Assembly: GCA_028688995.1 (NCBI GenBank)
Contig: JAQTXB010000008.1
Span: 1 to 64,000, forward strand
Direction: 5' to 3'
Length of the DNA: 64,000 nt
From: Aliarcobacter sp.
GTDB taxonomy: Bacteria > Campylobacterota > Campylobacteria > Campylobacterales > Arcobacteraceae
This document shows positions 1 through 8,726 of this stretch, piece after piece. The position numbers were made by a program, and so were the translations under genes. How positions within the stretch are numbered: position 1 is the stretch's first letter; every line of letters begins with the position of its first letter. A model generated the notes under the pieces. The model was not told the DNA's origin, ran no database searches, and saw nothing but the letters and a program-made list of their open reading frames with translations.

Positions 1-126
1 GTGGATGCAAATTCAAATAAAGAATCAAATGAGACATTAAATAAAAATGCAAAAGAAGTTGAAATGGATGCTTTAAAAATCTTTGGTAATTTGAACGACG
101 TTAAAAAAGTTGCGTGTAAGAAATAG
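1..126 (+). CDS. C-terminal end of a gene cut by the window edge
   Basis: An open frame enters from the left edge and stops at TAG 124-126, leaving 41 lysine- and asparagine-rich residues that end in VACKK. No domain can be recognised in so short a piece. It is followed 15 bases later by another same-strand gene, so the two could share a transcript. The GTG at base 1 is probably an internal valine rather than a start. Confidence 0.5.
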   Translation: MDANSNKESNETLNKNAKEVEMDALKIFGNLNDVKKVACKK

Positions 127-141
127 AGAGTTTTAGTTTGT

Positions 142-489
142 ATGGAATTTTTTAGAGAATTTTTTTTTACAATGATTGTATTTGTAATTGGCTATCTAAT
201 TTTTAAATATGATATATTTAAAAAGATTAGTCAAGGTGGAACAGTAGACAAAGATTTCAAAAGTTGTTATATATTAAAGTACCCAAATCGAGTAGAGTTT
301 CATAATAAAGGTGAAATGTATCTAATCGATTTTGATAACTTTTTTGAACTTAATCCAAAACTAAAAGGTAAGGTAAAAGTAATAGAAAGACCTTTATTAG
401 ATGGAACAAGTCATGATGCAATATTAAAAGAGATAGAGATAAGAAAAGAGATTAGAGCACAGAGTAACGAAGATTCTAAAGAGAGTTAA
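142..489 (+). CDS. Small single-pass membrane protein, unknown function
   Basis: A 115-residue protein. Residues about 8-24 form one hydrophobic segment, followed by a basic stretch and a polar cytoplasmic-type tail of about 85 residues rich in Lys and Glu. I do not recognise the family. It lies 15 bases after the preceding partial gene and 31 bases before a chemoreceptor gene on the same strand, so an operon is possible. No strong ribosome binding site is visible before the ATG. Composition matches the neighbourhood. Confidence 0.6.
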   Translation: MEFFREFFFTMIVFVIGYLIFKYDIFKKISQGGTVDKDFKSCYILKYPNRVEFHNKGEMYLIDFDNFFELNPKLKGKVKVIERPLLDGTSHDAILKEIEIRKEIRAQSNEDSKES

Positions 490-520
490 AAAATTTAATT
501 TAAAATAAAAGGTTGATAAA

Positions 521-1819
521 ATGAGTATTATGAAAGCTAAGTTGTCAATATTGTATGTAATATCAATAGTTTCTTTGATAGTTTTGATGCTGTTATCTTT
601 TGCAGATAAAAATTTGTTTTTTTATACTATTAGTTTAGTTGTAGTTATTTCTGTTTATTATGGTTATACGTTATTTCATTTAAAAGAGTATACATCTAAT
701 GAAAATTTAGAAATAAATGATTTTATTCCTTTAAAAACTTCACAAGATGATGATATTTTAGATGAAATGATAATTATTACAAATAACTCTGTAAATGGTG
801 ATTTTAAAGGCCAAATAAAAAGTAATTCATCAAATGAAAAATATCAACAAATAGCAAATAATCTAAATAAAACATTTGAAAATATTCATTCAACAATAAC
901 TTTAATTCTTAATTATTTAGAAAAATATCAAAAAAATGACTTTACAGTTTCTATTGAAAATAAACAATCTGAAGAGTTAAATCTTTTAATTGAAGCAATA
1001 AATAAATTGAATATTAAAATTTCAAGAATGTTATTAAGTAGTTTAAAAAATGGAGTTAAATTAAGAGAAAACTCTGATTCTTTGAAATTAAATATAAATG
1101 AATTAACAAGAAACATTACAACAGAAGCTGCAACTTTGGAAGAGACAGCATCAGCTGTTGAAGAGATAACTTCAATCGTAATAAATAATAATCAAAACGT
1201 AGAAGAGATTATAAGATATTCTGCTGAATTAACATCTTCTGTTAAAAATGGTTATGAAACTGCAAAAAATAGTGCTTCTTTAATGGATAAAATTAATGAA
1301 AAAACAAAATCAATTGAAGCTGCAATTGTAGTTATTGATCAAATTGCATTTCAAACAAATATTCTATCTTTAAATGCAGCTGTTGAAGCAGCAACAGCAG
1401 GAGAAGCGGGGAAAGGATTTGCAGTAGTTGCAGCAGAAGTAAGAAACTTAGCAAACAGAAGTGCTGAAGCTGCACGTGAAATAAAAAGTTTAGTTTCTAA
1501 TGCAACTGATGAAGCAAATAAGGGAAAAATTGCATCTTCAGAAATGATGACAGAGTACGATGTTTTAAATGAAAATATAAATAAAACAAAATCTTTAATA
1601 GATACGATTTCAGTTTCATTAAAAGAGCAACAAAAAGGAATGGAACAGATAAATAAAGCTATTTCTCATATAGATACAGGAACTCAAGAAAATGCTTCTA
1701 AAGCTCAAAATACAATGCAAATAGCAGATGAAAATGATAAAATGGCAACATCAATGGTTGTAGAAACAAATAAAACTAATTTTTTTGGAAGAGATGAGTA
1801 TAATTCAACATTAAAATAA
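521..1819 (+). CDS. Methyl-accepting chemotaxis protein without a periplasmic domain
   Basis: 432 residues. Two hydrophobic segments (about 7-26 and 32-50) are separated by only a few residues, so there is no periplasmic ligand-binding domain. The rest is a cytoplasmic coiled coil with the conserved chemoreceptor hairpin tip at about residues 270-310 ([15 protein letters not shown], then [15 protein letters not shown]), which contacts CheA and CheW. Receptors of this form usually sense cytoplasmic or membrane signals such as energy state; that role is inferred. No C-terminal CheR-tethering pentapeptide is visible. An AAAGG sequence about 9 bases upstream supports the ATG at 521; the ATG at 530 is an alternative. 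A response regulator gene follows 53 bases downstream with its own -10 box. Confidence 0.92.
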   Translation: MSIMKAKLSILYVISIVSLIVLMLLSFADKNLFFYTISLVVVISVYYGYTLFHLKEYTSNENLEINDFIPLKTSQDDDILDEMIIITNNSVNGDFKGQIKSNSSNEKYQQIANNLNKTFENIHSTITLILNYLEKYQKNDFTVSIENKQSEELNLLIEAINKLNIKISRMLLSSLKNGVKLRENSDSLKLNINELTRNITTEAATLEETASAVEEITSIVINNNQNVEEIIRYSAELTSSVKNGYETAKNSASLMDKINEKTKSIEAAIVVIDQIAFQTNILSLNAAVEAATAGEAGKGFAVVAAEVRNLANRSAEAAREIKSLVSNATDEANKGKIASSEMMTEYDVLNENINKTKSLIDTISVSLKEQQKGMEQINKAISHIDTGTQENASKAQNTMQIADENDKMATSMVVETNKTNFFGRDEYNSTLK

Positions 1820-1842
1820 TTTTTTATTTCAATTTACTTTGA

Positions 1843-1848
1843 TATAAT
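1843..1848 (+). promoter_or_regulatory. -10 box of the response regulator at 1873
   Basis: A perfect TATAAT lies 24 bases before the start codon, in a T-rich stretch with no clear -35, as expected for Campylobacterota vegetative promoters. The SD AGAGG follows it. Confidence 0.6.
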
Positions 1849-1872
1849 TGGAATAAAAAAGAGGTATTTCCC

Positions 1873-2622
1873 ATGATAGATTATGTTTCTTTAGAAAAAT
1901 ATGCTAAGGACGTATCTGTCTTATTTGTAGAAGATGATATGGGAATTTCCAAAGAAATGGAACTTCTTTTAGGTGAGATATTTTCAAATATAAAAGTTAC
2001 TTTTGATGGAGTTGAAGCTCTAGAAGAGTATCATAATTACTACAGATTTAATGGGAAATATCCAGATTTGATAATCACTGATATTCAAATGCCAAATATG
2101 AATGGTATAGAGCTTATAAAACACATATATAAAGAAAATCCAAATCAAAAAGTAATTGTATTGTCAGCACATAATGAATCAGAATATCTAATGGAATTGG
2201 TTAATTTAGGTATTTATAGATTTATTCTAAAACCAATGGATTATGATAATTTTATAGAGATAATATTTAAAATATCAAAAGAGATATATATAGAAAAGAA
2301 TATATCTTTAGGCGAAAAAGAGCTTACTATAAAACTAGCAAAAGATTTAATTTGGAATAAAGAACTTAAACAATTATATTTTAATAACGAGTTATTTAAA
2401 CTAACAATGAAAGAGTTTCTTTTAATAGAGTTATTAATAAAAACTCCTGAAAAAATTTTTGTAAATGAAGAGATAATTTCTAATATTTGGAATAAAGAGT
2501 TTGATAATCCAGATATCTCAAATTTAAAGAATTTAATTTCAAGATTAAGAAATAAACTTCCTTCTTTAAAGATAGAAAATATCTATGGATTTGGTTATAA
2601 AATAGTAATTATTCCAGAATAA
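1873..2622 (+). CDS. OmpR-type response regulator with no adjacent kinase
   Basis: 249 residues. The N-terminal receiver domain carries the acidic pair E20/D21-D22, the phospho-acceptor D70 (in LIITDIQMP), a conserved Ser in VLSAH, and the switch lysine in LKP. Residues about 150-249 form a winged-helix DNA-binding domain ending in the typical YGFGYK segment. It is the same subfamily as the regulator at 52789, which has a kinase partner, but no histidine kinase adjoins this one. The upstream gene is a chemoreceptor, so a shared stimulus is possible but not shown. It converges with the AEC permease, 8 bases apart. Confidence 0.9.
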   Translation: MIDYVSLEKYAKDVSVLFVEDDMGISKEMELLLGEIFSNIKVTFDGVEALEEYHNYYRFNGKYPDLIITDIQMPNMNGIELIKHIYKENPNQKVIVLSAHNESEYLMELVNLGIYRFILKPMDYDNFIEIIFKISKEIYIEKNISLGEKELTIKLAKDLIWNKELKQLYFNNELFKLTMKEFLLIELLIKTPEKIFVNEEIISNIWNKEFDNPDISNLKNLISRLRNKLPSLKIENIYGFGYKIVIIPE

Positions 2623-2630
2623 TATTTTTA

Positions 2631-3554
2631 TTAAAGATTGTATAAATAAAGCATTAGTGGAATATAAAATAGCGAAACCAAAGTTGAAACTAAAACAGCT
2701 AATGACATTTTTTCAGGTTTTACATTTAATAAAGTAGCAACCGTAACTGTGTTTCCAGCAAGTGGGACAATAGAAAAAATAAACATTACCATATAAAAAT
2801 CTTTATTCAAAAAATGTATAAAAGTATCATCAATATAGATAAATATCAAAATTAAAACAGGCCAAACAATAAATTTAACCAATAGTGCTAAAGAGATAAA
2901 TAATTTATCAAATGAACCATCATTTTTTATCTTTTCCATACCCATTCCAAGTAACATCATTCCTAAAATCGCATAAGCACCTTTTAAATAATTTGTATAA
3001 TCTAAAAACATTTCAGGCATTTTAAAACCTAATAAATTTACAACAACTCCTAAAATAAAAGCATGTAAAACTGGAAGTTTTAGCACTTTTTTTAGACTTT
3101 GTTTTGCTGTAAAATTTCCTTTTGCAGTTATATAATATCCAACCGAATTTTGATATAAAAGTGAAGCTAAAACTGTAAAAATAAAAACGTCAACAAGTTT
3201 TGGTTCTAGAAATAAAATAGCAAGGGGAATCCCAATATTCCCAGTGTTTCCTGTTGCTGTACTAAAGGCTAAAAGATTTGAAGTATTATCACTCCATATT
3301 TTTTTAAAGATTGCCAATGAAACAAAGGCAATTATTGTACTTAAAACAAAAAAGAAAATAGGAAGAAATACAACTGAAGCATCTAGTTTAACGCTAATTG
3401 TTGCATTAAAAACTATAATTGGTGCAAGAATAAATAAAAGTATTTTTGCAATACTTTCTTTATCACAATTTAAAAAAGCAGTTGAAAACATTCCCAATAA
3501 AATACTTAAATATAAAGGAACTATTTTCCCTAATAGTGTTAAAAATACGCTCAT
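2631..3554 (-). CDS. AEC family permease
   Basis: 307 residues, almost wholly hydrophobic with about 8-10 membrane segments. The pattern fits the auxin efflux carrier/malate permease (AEC) family: an N-terminal GKIVPLYLSILLG segment, a middle GNTGNIGIPLA motif and a C-terminal PLAGNTVTVA motif, the duplicated Asn-Thr signatures of the family. These proteins export or exchange organic anions; the substrate cannot be read from sequence. It stands alone on its strand, converging with the response regulator gene downstream and preceded by 65 bases. Confidence 0.87.
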   Translation of the reverse strand: MSVFLTLLGKIVPLYLSILLGMFSTAFLNCDKESIAKILLFILAPIIVFNATISVKLDASVVFLPIFFFVLSTIIAFVSLAIFKKIWSDNTSNLLAFSTATGNTGNIGIPLAILFLEPKLVDVFIFTVLASLLYQNSVGYYITAKGNFTAKQSLKKVLKLPVLHAFILGVVVNLLGFKMPEMFLDYTNYLKGAYAILGMMLLGMGMEKIKNDGSFDKLFISLALLVKFIVWPVLILIFIYIDDTFIHFLNKDFYMVMFIFSIVPLAGNTVTVATLLNVKPEKMSLAVLVSTLVSLFYIPLMLYLYNL

Positions 3555-3619
3555 ATTTAGCCTTAGATTTTTACCTAGATATTACCATTAAGATATGTAA
3601 AAACTATGTATAAAAAGGA

Positions 3620-4531
3620 TTATTTATAATCAATATTTCCTAATAATTCGGAACTTAATAGGGACGCTTCTACATTGTTATGGCTAAAATAATCTCCACA
3701 AATTCCTAAGTTTTTTTCTTCATTTAGAAAGTAGGGCATATCTAAAGAGGTTTTTGCAAAGGCATATTTCCATAGATGGGGAATAATTGTAAACTTTTCT
3801 ATAAGTTCTTTTGTATCATCATCAAAATTATCTAAAAAAATCTCACAAATTTCATCCTTTGATTTCTCGTTTACGCAGTTTGCAAACTCTTTTGATGAAT
3901 GAATCACGTAAGAGCTAAAATCTTTGTATAGATATTTTTTTGAGTTGTTTATAATATCTTTAATATCTGGATTTTCGTAAAGTTTATTTTCATTTAGTTT
4001 TAGATTTTCATTAGTGTATAAAATCAAAGAAAAAATTGAGTCATATTTTATAAAAGAGAGTTTTTCTTTAAAACTATCTGGAAGTTCAATTTTCATTTGT
4101 AGTATTTGAGGTGCAGGAATTGTTATAAACAATAAATCAAAATCTTCGTAAGTATTATGATTTTCATCTTCTAAAGTCCATTTATTATTTGTATTTTCTG
4201 CTTTTGTGATTTTTGTATTTGTAAGTAAATTATTTTCATCTATTAAAAATTTACAAATTTTATTTATTCCATCTTTTGGTATAAATTCATCATATTTAGC
4301 TTTTAAAACACCATTTTTTGCCAAATCTAAACAAAAGAATTTTAAATCATCTGTTACTGGAATTAAACTTGAAGTTCCATAATCAATGAATTTATCTTCA
4401 ATATATTTAGTGCTAAGTCTTCCTCCCACTCCCCTTGATTTTTCAAAAATAGTAATATCTTCATATTTTTCTTTTAAATTATTATATAAATTACAGCCAG
4501 AAAAACCAGCTCCAATAATGGCTATTTTCAT
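3620..4531 (-). CDS. FAD/NAD(P)-dependent amine-oxidase-like oxidoreductase (renalase type)
   Basis: 303 residues. The N-terminus is a Rossmann fold with GAGFSG at residues 7-12, followed by the acidic end of the second strand (FEKS) and RGVGGRLST, the FAD-binding extension typical of renalase-like proteins and flavin amine oxidases. The C-terminus has a GICGDYF segment matching the second FAD contact. The substrate is unknown. It begins 8 bases after the end of ubiB on the same strand and is probably its last co-transcribed partner (phasin-like, ubiB, oxidoreductase). Confidence 0.82.
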   Translation of the reverse strand: MKIAIIGAGFSGCNLYNNLKEKYEDITIFEKSRGVGGRLSTKYIEDKFIDYGTSSLIPVTDDLKFFCLDLAKNGVLKAKYDEFIPKDGINKICKFLIDENNLLTNTKITKAENTNNKWTLEDENHNTYEDFDLLFITIPAPQILQMKIELPDSFKEKLSFIKYDSIFSLILYTNENLKLNENKLYENPDIKDIINNSKKYLYKDFSSYVIHSSKEFANCVNEKSKDEICEIFLDNFDDDTKELIEKFTIIPHLWKYAFAKTSLDMPYFLNEEKNLGICGDYFSHNNVEASLLSSELLGNIDYK

Positions 4532-4539
4532 AAAAATCC

Positions 4540-6096
4540 TTATTTATATAGTAGTCTTATGATTGCTGCAATAAATAAAACTAAAGCCATCTGCTTTAAC
4601 TCTTTATCATATAAAATCATAAATATTGATGTAAAAATTAGTCCAAATGATAAAATAATTGGTCTGATAAAATCTTTAAGTTCTTTGGAAATAAATTCAA
4701 GTTGATTATTTGAAATTTCAATTTGAAGTTCATTTGTATTGGCTTTTTTTATTACTGATTTTAAATCTTTTAGGATAAATGGAATATCTTTTATCTCATC
4801 AACAATAGTTTCAATAATACTCTCTTTTGCCCCAAGAGCTTTTGGAAGATTCTCTTGCAAAATTGGTAAAATATCTTTTATTCCATTAAAATTTTCAATA
4901 TAAGTAGTTCCTAGCCCTTCAATAATTGCACTAACTCTTAAAATATAAATTGCATCACTTGGAAGTTTAAAAGGCATATTTCTAGTGCCTTCTAATACAT
5001 CAAAGGCTAGTTGTTGCATTGATTCACTACTTAGATTATCATTTGAAAAAATATCAAACATTTTACTCGTAAACTCTGCTAATTCTCCAGTTGGTGCTTC
5101 ATAAGCAATAGTTCCTAATCTTTTGCTGGCACTTATGTAAAGTTCATAATCTCGCTCATTTGCTGCTTTTATCAACTCAATAATTGCAATTCTAGAATTA
5201 TTTGGAACAGTTTTTACCATTCCAAAATCTAGTAAAATAATTTCACCTTTTTTTGTAATTAGTAGATTTCCAGGATGTGGGTCAGCATGAAAATATCCAT
5301 TTATCAACATTTGTGTTGTATAAAAGCCAATAAGTGTTCCAATAATTTTTTTAAAATCAATATTCTCTTTTAAAATACTCTCTTTATCATCAAATCTATA
5401 TCCTTCTTCGTAACTCATAACTAAAGCATCATCGCAACACAAAGCTGGATAGGCAAGAGGAAATTTAACTCCACTATCTTTATAGGTTTGAGAGAATTTT
5501 GTAAGATTTTGTAATTCTTGACTTAGACTTACTTCTTGTAATATCATTGAAGAAAACTCTTTTATTACAGCTTCAATTGAGTTTTTTGTGTAGTGTGAAA
5601 ATAGGGGATTAAATAAAAAGTTAAAAAAGTTTATAATTTTTATATCAGCAATTACTCTTTTTTTAATACCTTTTCTTCGAAGCTTTACAGCAACTTTTGT
5701 GTCATCATGTAAAATTCCAATATGAACTTGTCCAATAGAGGCACATGCAATTGGTGTTTTATCAAAACTTTTAAAACATTTATTTGTAAATGATATATTA
5801 AAAATCTCTTCAAATTCATCTTTATTCATAGCTGGAAGTTTGTCGTGAAGTTCTCTTAATTCATGCAAATAATCAGCTGAAAAAAAGTCAGCTCTTGTTG
5901 CTAGAACTTGTGCAAGTTTTATGAAACTAGCTCCCAAAATAATAATAGTATCTTTTAATTTTTTTGGCTTTAGTGGTTTAATTCCAAGAAAACTCTGTTT
6001 CTTCTTGATAACTAAATAAATAGTCAATAAAAATAAAAAGACTTTAAATACTCTTCCAAAAGAGTATAAAGATAGGTTTTTAAAAAAGGTTTTTAT
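4540..6096 (-). CDS. ubiB: ABC1/UbiB family atypical kinase, probable AUA start
   Basis: Member of the ABC1/ADCK/UbiB family, linked to ubiquinone or menaquinone synthesis and membrane lipid handling. Visible features: KLAQ in place of KxGQ, an Ala-rich loop (ACASIGQVH), the catalytic loop HADPHPGNLL, the metal-binding DFG, and two C-terminal membrane segments. The first ATG/GTG/TTG start in frame is TTG at 6027 (495 residues), but it has no SD and would cut off the amphipathic N-terminus. The frame stays open up to a stop at 6130-6132. An ATA at 6096-6094 follows AGAGGA by 6 bases and overlaps the stop of the upstream gene as ATAA, so I place the start there (518 residues). Kinase or ATPase activity is inferred from the family. 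Confidence 0.88.
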   Translation of the reverse strand: MKTFFKNLSLYSFGRVFKVFLFLLTIYLVIKKKQSFLGIKPLKPKKLKDTIIILGASFIKLAQVLATRADFFSADYLHELRELHDKLPAMNKDEFEEIFNISFTNKCFKSFDKTPIACASIGQVHIGILHDDTKVAVKLRRKGIKKRVIADIKIINFFNFLFNPLFSHYTKNSIEAVIKEFSSMILQEVSLSQELQNLTKFSQTYKDSGVKFPLAYPALCCDDALVMSYEEGYRFDDKESILKENIDFKKIIGTLIGFYTTQMLINGYFHADPHPGNLLITKKGEIILLDFGMVKTVPNNSRIAIIELIKAANERDYELYISASKRLGTIAYEAPTGELAEFTSKMFDIFSNDNLSSESMQQLAFDVLEGTRNMPFKLPSDAIYILRVSAIIEGLGTTYIENFNGIKDILPILQENLPKALGAKESIIETIVDEIKDIPFILKDLKSVIKKANTNELQIEISNNQLEFISKELKDFIRPIILSFGLIFTSIFMILYDKELKQMALVLFIAAIIRLLYK

Positions 6097-6356
6097 TTTA
6101 AATCCTCTTTTAATTTTGCTAAATCTTCTTTAGTTGCAAGTCCCAGTTCGTCAATAATCTCTTTCATGGTAGATTTTAACTCTGCTTTAAACTTCTCATC
6201 ACTCTCTTTACCTTTTTGCTCCAATGACTCTAAAAAACTCTTTACATCCTTAGTATCAAGTTTCCCTTTTTCTTCCAATTTTTTTAGTTCATCTTCAATT
6301 TTTTCTTTTAAAACCAAAGCCCCACCAAGTCCTGTAAAAATAAGTTCTTTTAGCAT
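6093..6356 (-). CDS. Phasin-like small coiled-coil protein
   Basis: 87 residues. A short hydrophobic N-terminus (about residues 5-16) is followed by a long charged amphipathic helix, ending with a segment of the type LGLATKEDLAKLKE. This matches the small COG3937 phasin-like family, described as polyhydroxyalkanoate-granule or regulator proteins. It sits immediately upstream of ubiB and overlaps its probable AUA start, so the two are almost certainly co-translated; this pairing is one I recall from other bacteria. No PHA synthase is in the window, so a granule role is not supported here; a membrane or lipid partner of UbiB is as likely. Confidence 0.75.
   Translation of the reverse strand: MLKELIFTGLGGALVLKEKIEDELKKLEEKGKLDTKDVKSFLESLEQKGKESDEKFKAELKSTMKEIIDELGLATKEDLAKLKEDLK
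6103..6108 (-). promoter_or_regulatory. Ribosome binding site that sets the ubiB start
   Basis: On the minus strand AGAGGA is followed by TTTAAA and then ATA (6096-6094). It lies in the last codons of the phasin-like gene. The spacing is ideal for an AUA start and wrong for the TTG at 6027, more than 70 bases away. Confidence 0.55.
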
Positions 6357-6430
6357 GAAATATCCTTTTTTGTTTATTCTATGCTAATTTAATATGTTTT
6401 GGTAGTTGAAATTTGTAGGTTGATTATAAT

Positions 6431-8377
6431 TTAAAAAATATCTTTATATTTTTCTCTAATAATCAGAAATTTATCTAAATTTTCAAAGAGAATATCTATT
6501 AATTTTGGATCAAAATGTTTTGCTTTTTCATCTTGTAAATATTTGAAAATATCTTCATCCTCCCAAGCTTTTTTATAACATCTATCACTTCCTAATGCAT
6601 CAAAAACATCACAAATAGCTGTTATTCTTCCATAAATACTAATCTCTTCTTCTTTTAATCCTATTGGATAACCTGTTCCGTCCCACTTTTCATGGTGTTC
6701 TTTTGCAATAATTGCAGCCATTTTTAATAAAGGTCTATCAGAGCTTTTTAGTAAGTCATAACCTTTAGTTGCATGGGTTTTCATAAGTTCTATTTCTAAT
6801 TTATTTAACTTATCAGTTTTATGCAAAATTGAGTCAGGAATAGCAACTTTTCCAATATCATGCATAGGACTTGCTTGTTTTAGAAGTTCATACTCTTCCT
6901 CTTTTAATCCAGATAATTTTGCTAATAAATAAGAGTATTCAGCAACTCTTCTTACATGATTTCCAGTCTCTTTACTTCTACTTTCACCAATTGTACCCAT
7001 GGTAAAAATAATTTCTCTTTGTATATCTTCAATATCTTTATTTGCTGTTATATCTTTTCTTACAGCGCTATATCCAACATGATTTCCATTTAAATCAAAA
7101 TAAGGTCCAAATTCAGCTTCAACCCAATAATAACTACCATCTTTTTTACGATTTTTTACTTCAAGATTTACTTTTTCACCTTTTTTTAGACAATCCCAAA
7201 GATATTTAAAACTCTCTTTTGGCATATCAGGATGTCTTATAATATTGTGATTTTGCCCAATAAGTTCCCTTTTTGTATAACCACTTATTTTACAAAAAGC
7301 TTCACTTACATGAAGAATAATTCCTTTTAAATCAGTTCTAGAAAAGATTACATTTTTGTCATAAATTTCTAGAAGAGATTTTAAATACTCTTTTTGTTTA
7401 TGGATTTTGATAGTTTTCATTTTTACTTTACTATTTAAATATTTTACATAATTTCTATTGATTAGATATAAAATAGCAAGGGTTATAATAATTATAAAAG
7501 TAGTTATGATAAATAAATAATTTACTTCCATTTTACTAATTGCTGAAGTGTCAATATCATCTTTTTTTATAAAAAAGAAAAAATATGCCATATCTCCACC
7601 ATGAATATCTTTTATTTCATCTTTTATTACAAAATATTCTTTGAAAATCATATAGTCTTGCATCTGTAAGAAATTTTTTATTCCAAAATTTTCTACATTT
7701 TTCATAAGTTCTTTATTTGCATTTAGATTTGCAACATAATTTTTTCCTATAAAAAGTCCTGTAAAAGGTTTTATAAATTTACTTGTATAATCTTCATGTA
7801 AAACAAATAGAGGCTCAATCTGCTTATTTTTAAACTCTTGGGCAATTGAATTAAATTTTGAAATCATCTCAATAATTCCAATAAAATTCTTATTTTTATC
7901 ATAAATAGGAAGCATAGTTTTAAAAGTCATATCAAATCTTCCAGTACTGATTGTTGTCATTTCCTTTGGATTTTTTATCATATCAACTACATCAAGTCTT
8001 GCAGCAGCTGCATTATCACCAACTTCATTTGTCCAGCTTCTATAAAAACTAAAACCATCTTTATCAATAATTTGAATCCATAAATGTTTATATTCACTAA
8101 AGTGCTGAATATTTTCTATTAGTTCTTGAAAATTAATGAGATTTTTATCCTTTTTTAAAAGAGCTTCATTTATTGAATGGTCTCTACTTATAAGGTATGT
8201 CATAGTTGCTGTGTTTCCTTTTTTTTTGGAAACTTCATCATTAAATAATTTTTTTATTTCACTTATTTTTGAGTTGTAAATTTCATGTGTTAGAGAATCT
8301 TTATTATGTTTGAAAATAAAAAATAATAAAAAAATAGTAAAAAAGAGTATTATAAATATTAATAAGATTTTTTTCAT
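6431..8377 (-). CDS. Membrane HD-GYP c-di-GMP phosphodiesterase with Cache and PAS domains
   Basis: 648 residues. A membrane segment near residues 4-24, a periplasmic sensor of about 260 residues resembling a double Cache domain, a second membrane segment (about 288-310), a PAS domain (about 345-445) and a C-terminal HD-GYP domain. The catalytic HD pair (MHDIGK, about residue 505), HHEKWDG and the GYP triplet (about residue 568) are intact, so c-di-GMP hydrolysis is expected. The sensor shares an F-R-S-W...GD pattern and a following P-I-(Y/F)-D segment with the chemoreceptor at 28216. It lies 37 bases after the TIGR03643 gene on the same strand. Confidence 0.92.
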   Translation of the reverse strand: MKKILLIFIILFFTIFLLFFIFKHNKDSLTHEIYNSKISEIKKLFNDEVSKKKGNTATMTYLISRDHSINEALLKKDKNLINFQELIENIQHFSEYKHLWIQIIDKDGFSFYRSWTNEVGDNAAAARLDVVDMIKNPKEMTTISTGRFDMTFKTMLPIYDKNKNFIGIIEMISKFNSIAQEFKNKQIEPLFVLHEDYTSKFIKPFTGLFIGKNYVANLNANKELMKNVENFGIKNFLQMQDYMIFKEYFVIKDEIKDIHGGDMAYFFFFIKKDDIDTSAISKMEVNYLFIITTFIIIITLAILYLINRNYVKYLNSKVKMKTIKIHKQKEYLKSLLEIYDKNVIFSRTDLKGIILHVSEAFCKISGYTKRELIGQNHNIIRHPDMPKESFKYLWDCLKKGEKVNLEVKNRKKDGSYYWVEAEFGPYFDLNGNHVGYSAVRKDITANKDIEDIQREIIFTMGTIGESRSKETGNHVRRVAEYSYLLAKLSGLKEEEYELLKQASPMHDIGKVAIPDSILHKTDKLNKLEIELMKTHATKGYDLLKSSDRPLLKMAAIIAKEHHEKWDGTGYPIGLKEEEISIYGRITAICDVFDALGSDRCYKKAWEDEDIFKYLQDEKAKHFDPKLIDILFENLDKFLIIREKYKDIF

Positions 8378-8414
8378 TAGGCAATTATAGCCTAATTTAT
8401 AATGAAAATATTTA

Positions 8415-8723
8415 TTACCAAGGACCTTGAAATCTAATTACCTTATGTGTTAATTTTTTTTTATGTTTTGTTGCTTTTCCTTGAACTCTTTTTCTCCATA
8501 ATTTAAAACTACTTTTTTTTAATAAATTTCGCATCTTTTTTTTTACTTGATTTTCAGTTAATCCATAAAGTTCGAATATCGTATCAAAGGTAGTTCTATC
8601 TTGCCATGCCATCTCGATTAGACGGTTTAAATCATCTTCTTTTATTTCATCAAGATTTTTTATCTTTTTTTTAGATTTTTTTGTAAAATCTAGTTTTACA
8701 CTATCTTTTTTCTCAAAATACAT
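8415..8723 (-). CDS. TIGR03643 (DUF2805) family small basic protein
   Basis: 102 residues with a very basic N-terminus, then a conserved core around IEMAWQDRTTFD, LYGLTENQV and MRNLLKKSSFKLWRKRV, which I recognise as the TIGR03643/DUF2805 family. The family's function is unknown; the basic helical core suggests nucleic acid binding, which is inference. It starts 3 bases after the stop of the lipocalin gene, so the two are co-transcribed. Confidence 0.82.
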   Translation of the reverse strand: MYFEKKDSVKLDFTKKSKKKIKNLDEIKEDDLNRLIEMAWQDRTTFDTIFELYGLTENQVKKKMRNLLKKSSFKLWRKRVQGKATKHKKKLTHKVIRFQGPW

Positions 8724-8726
8724 AAT

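Noticed and set aside
3244..3591. 115-codon plus-strand ORF antisense to the AEC permease
   Set aside because: It follows the reversed codons of a clear membrane transporter and has no SD or family resemblance.
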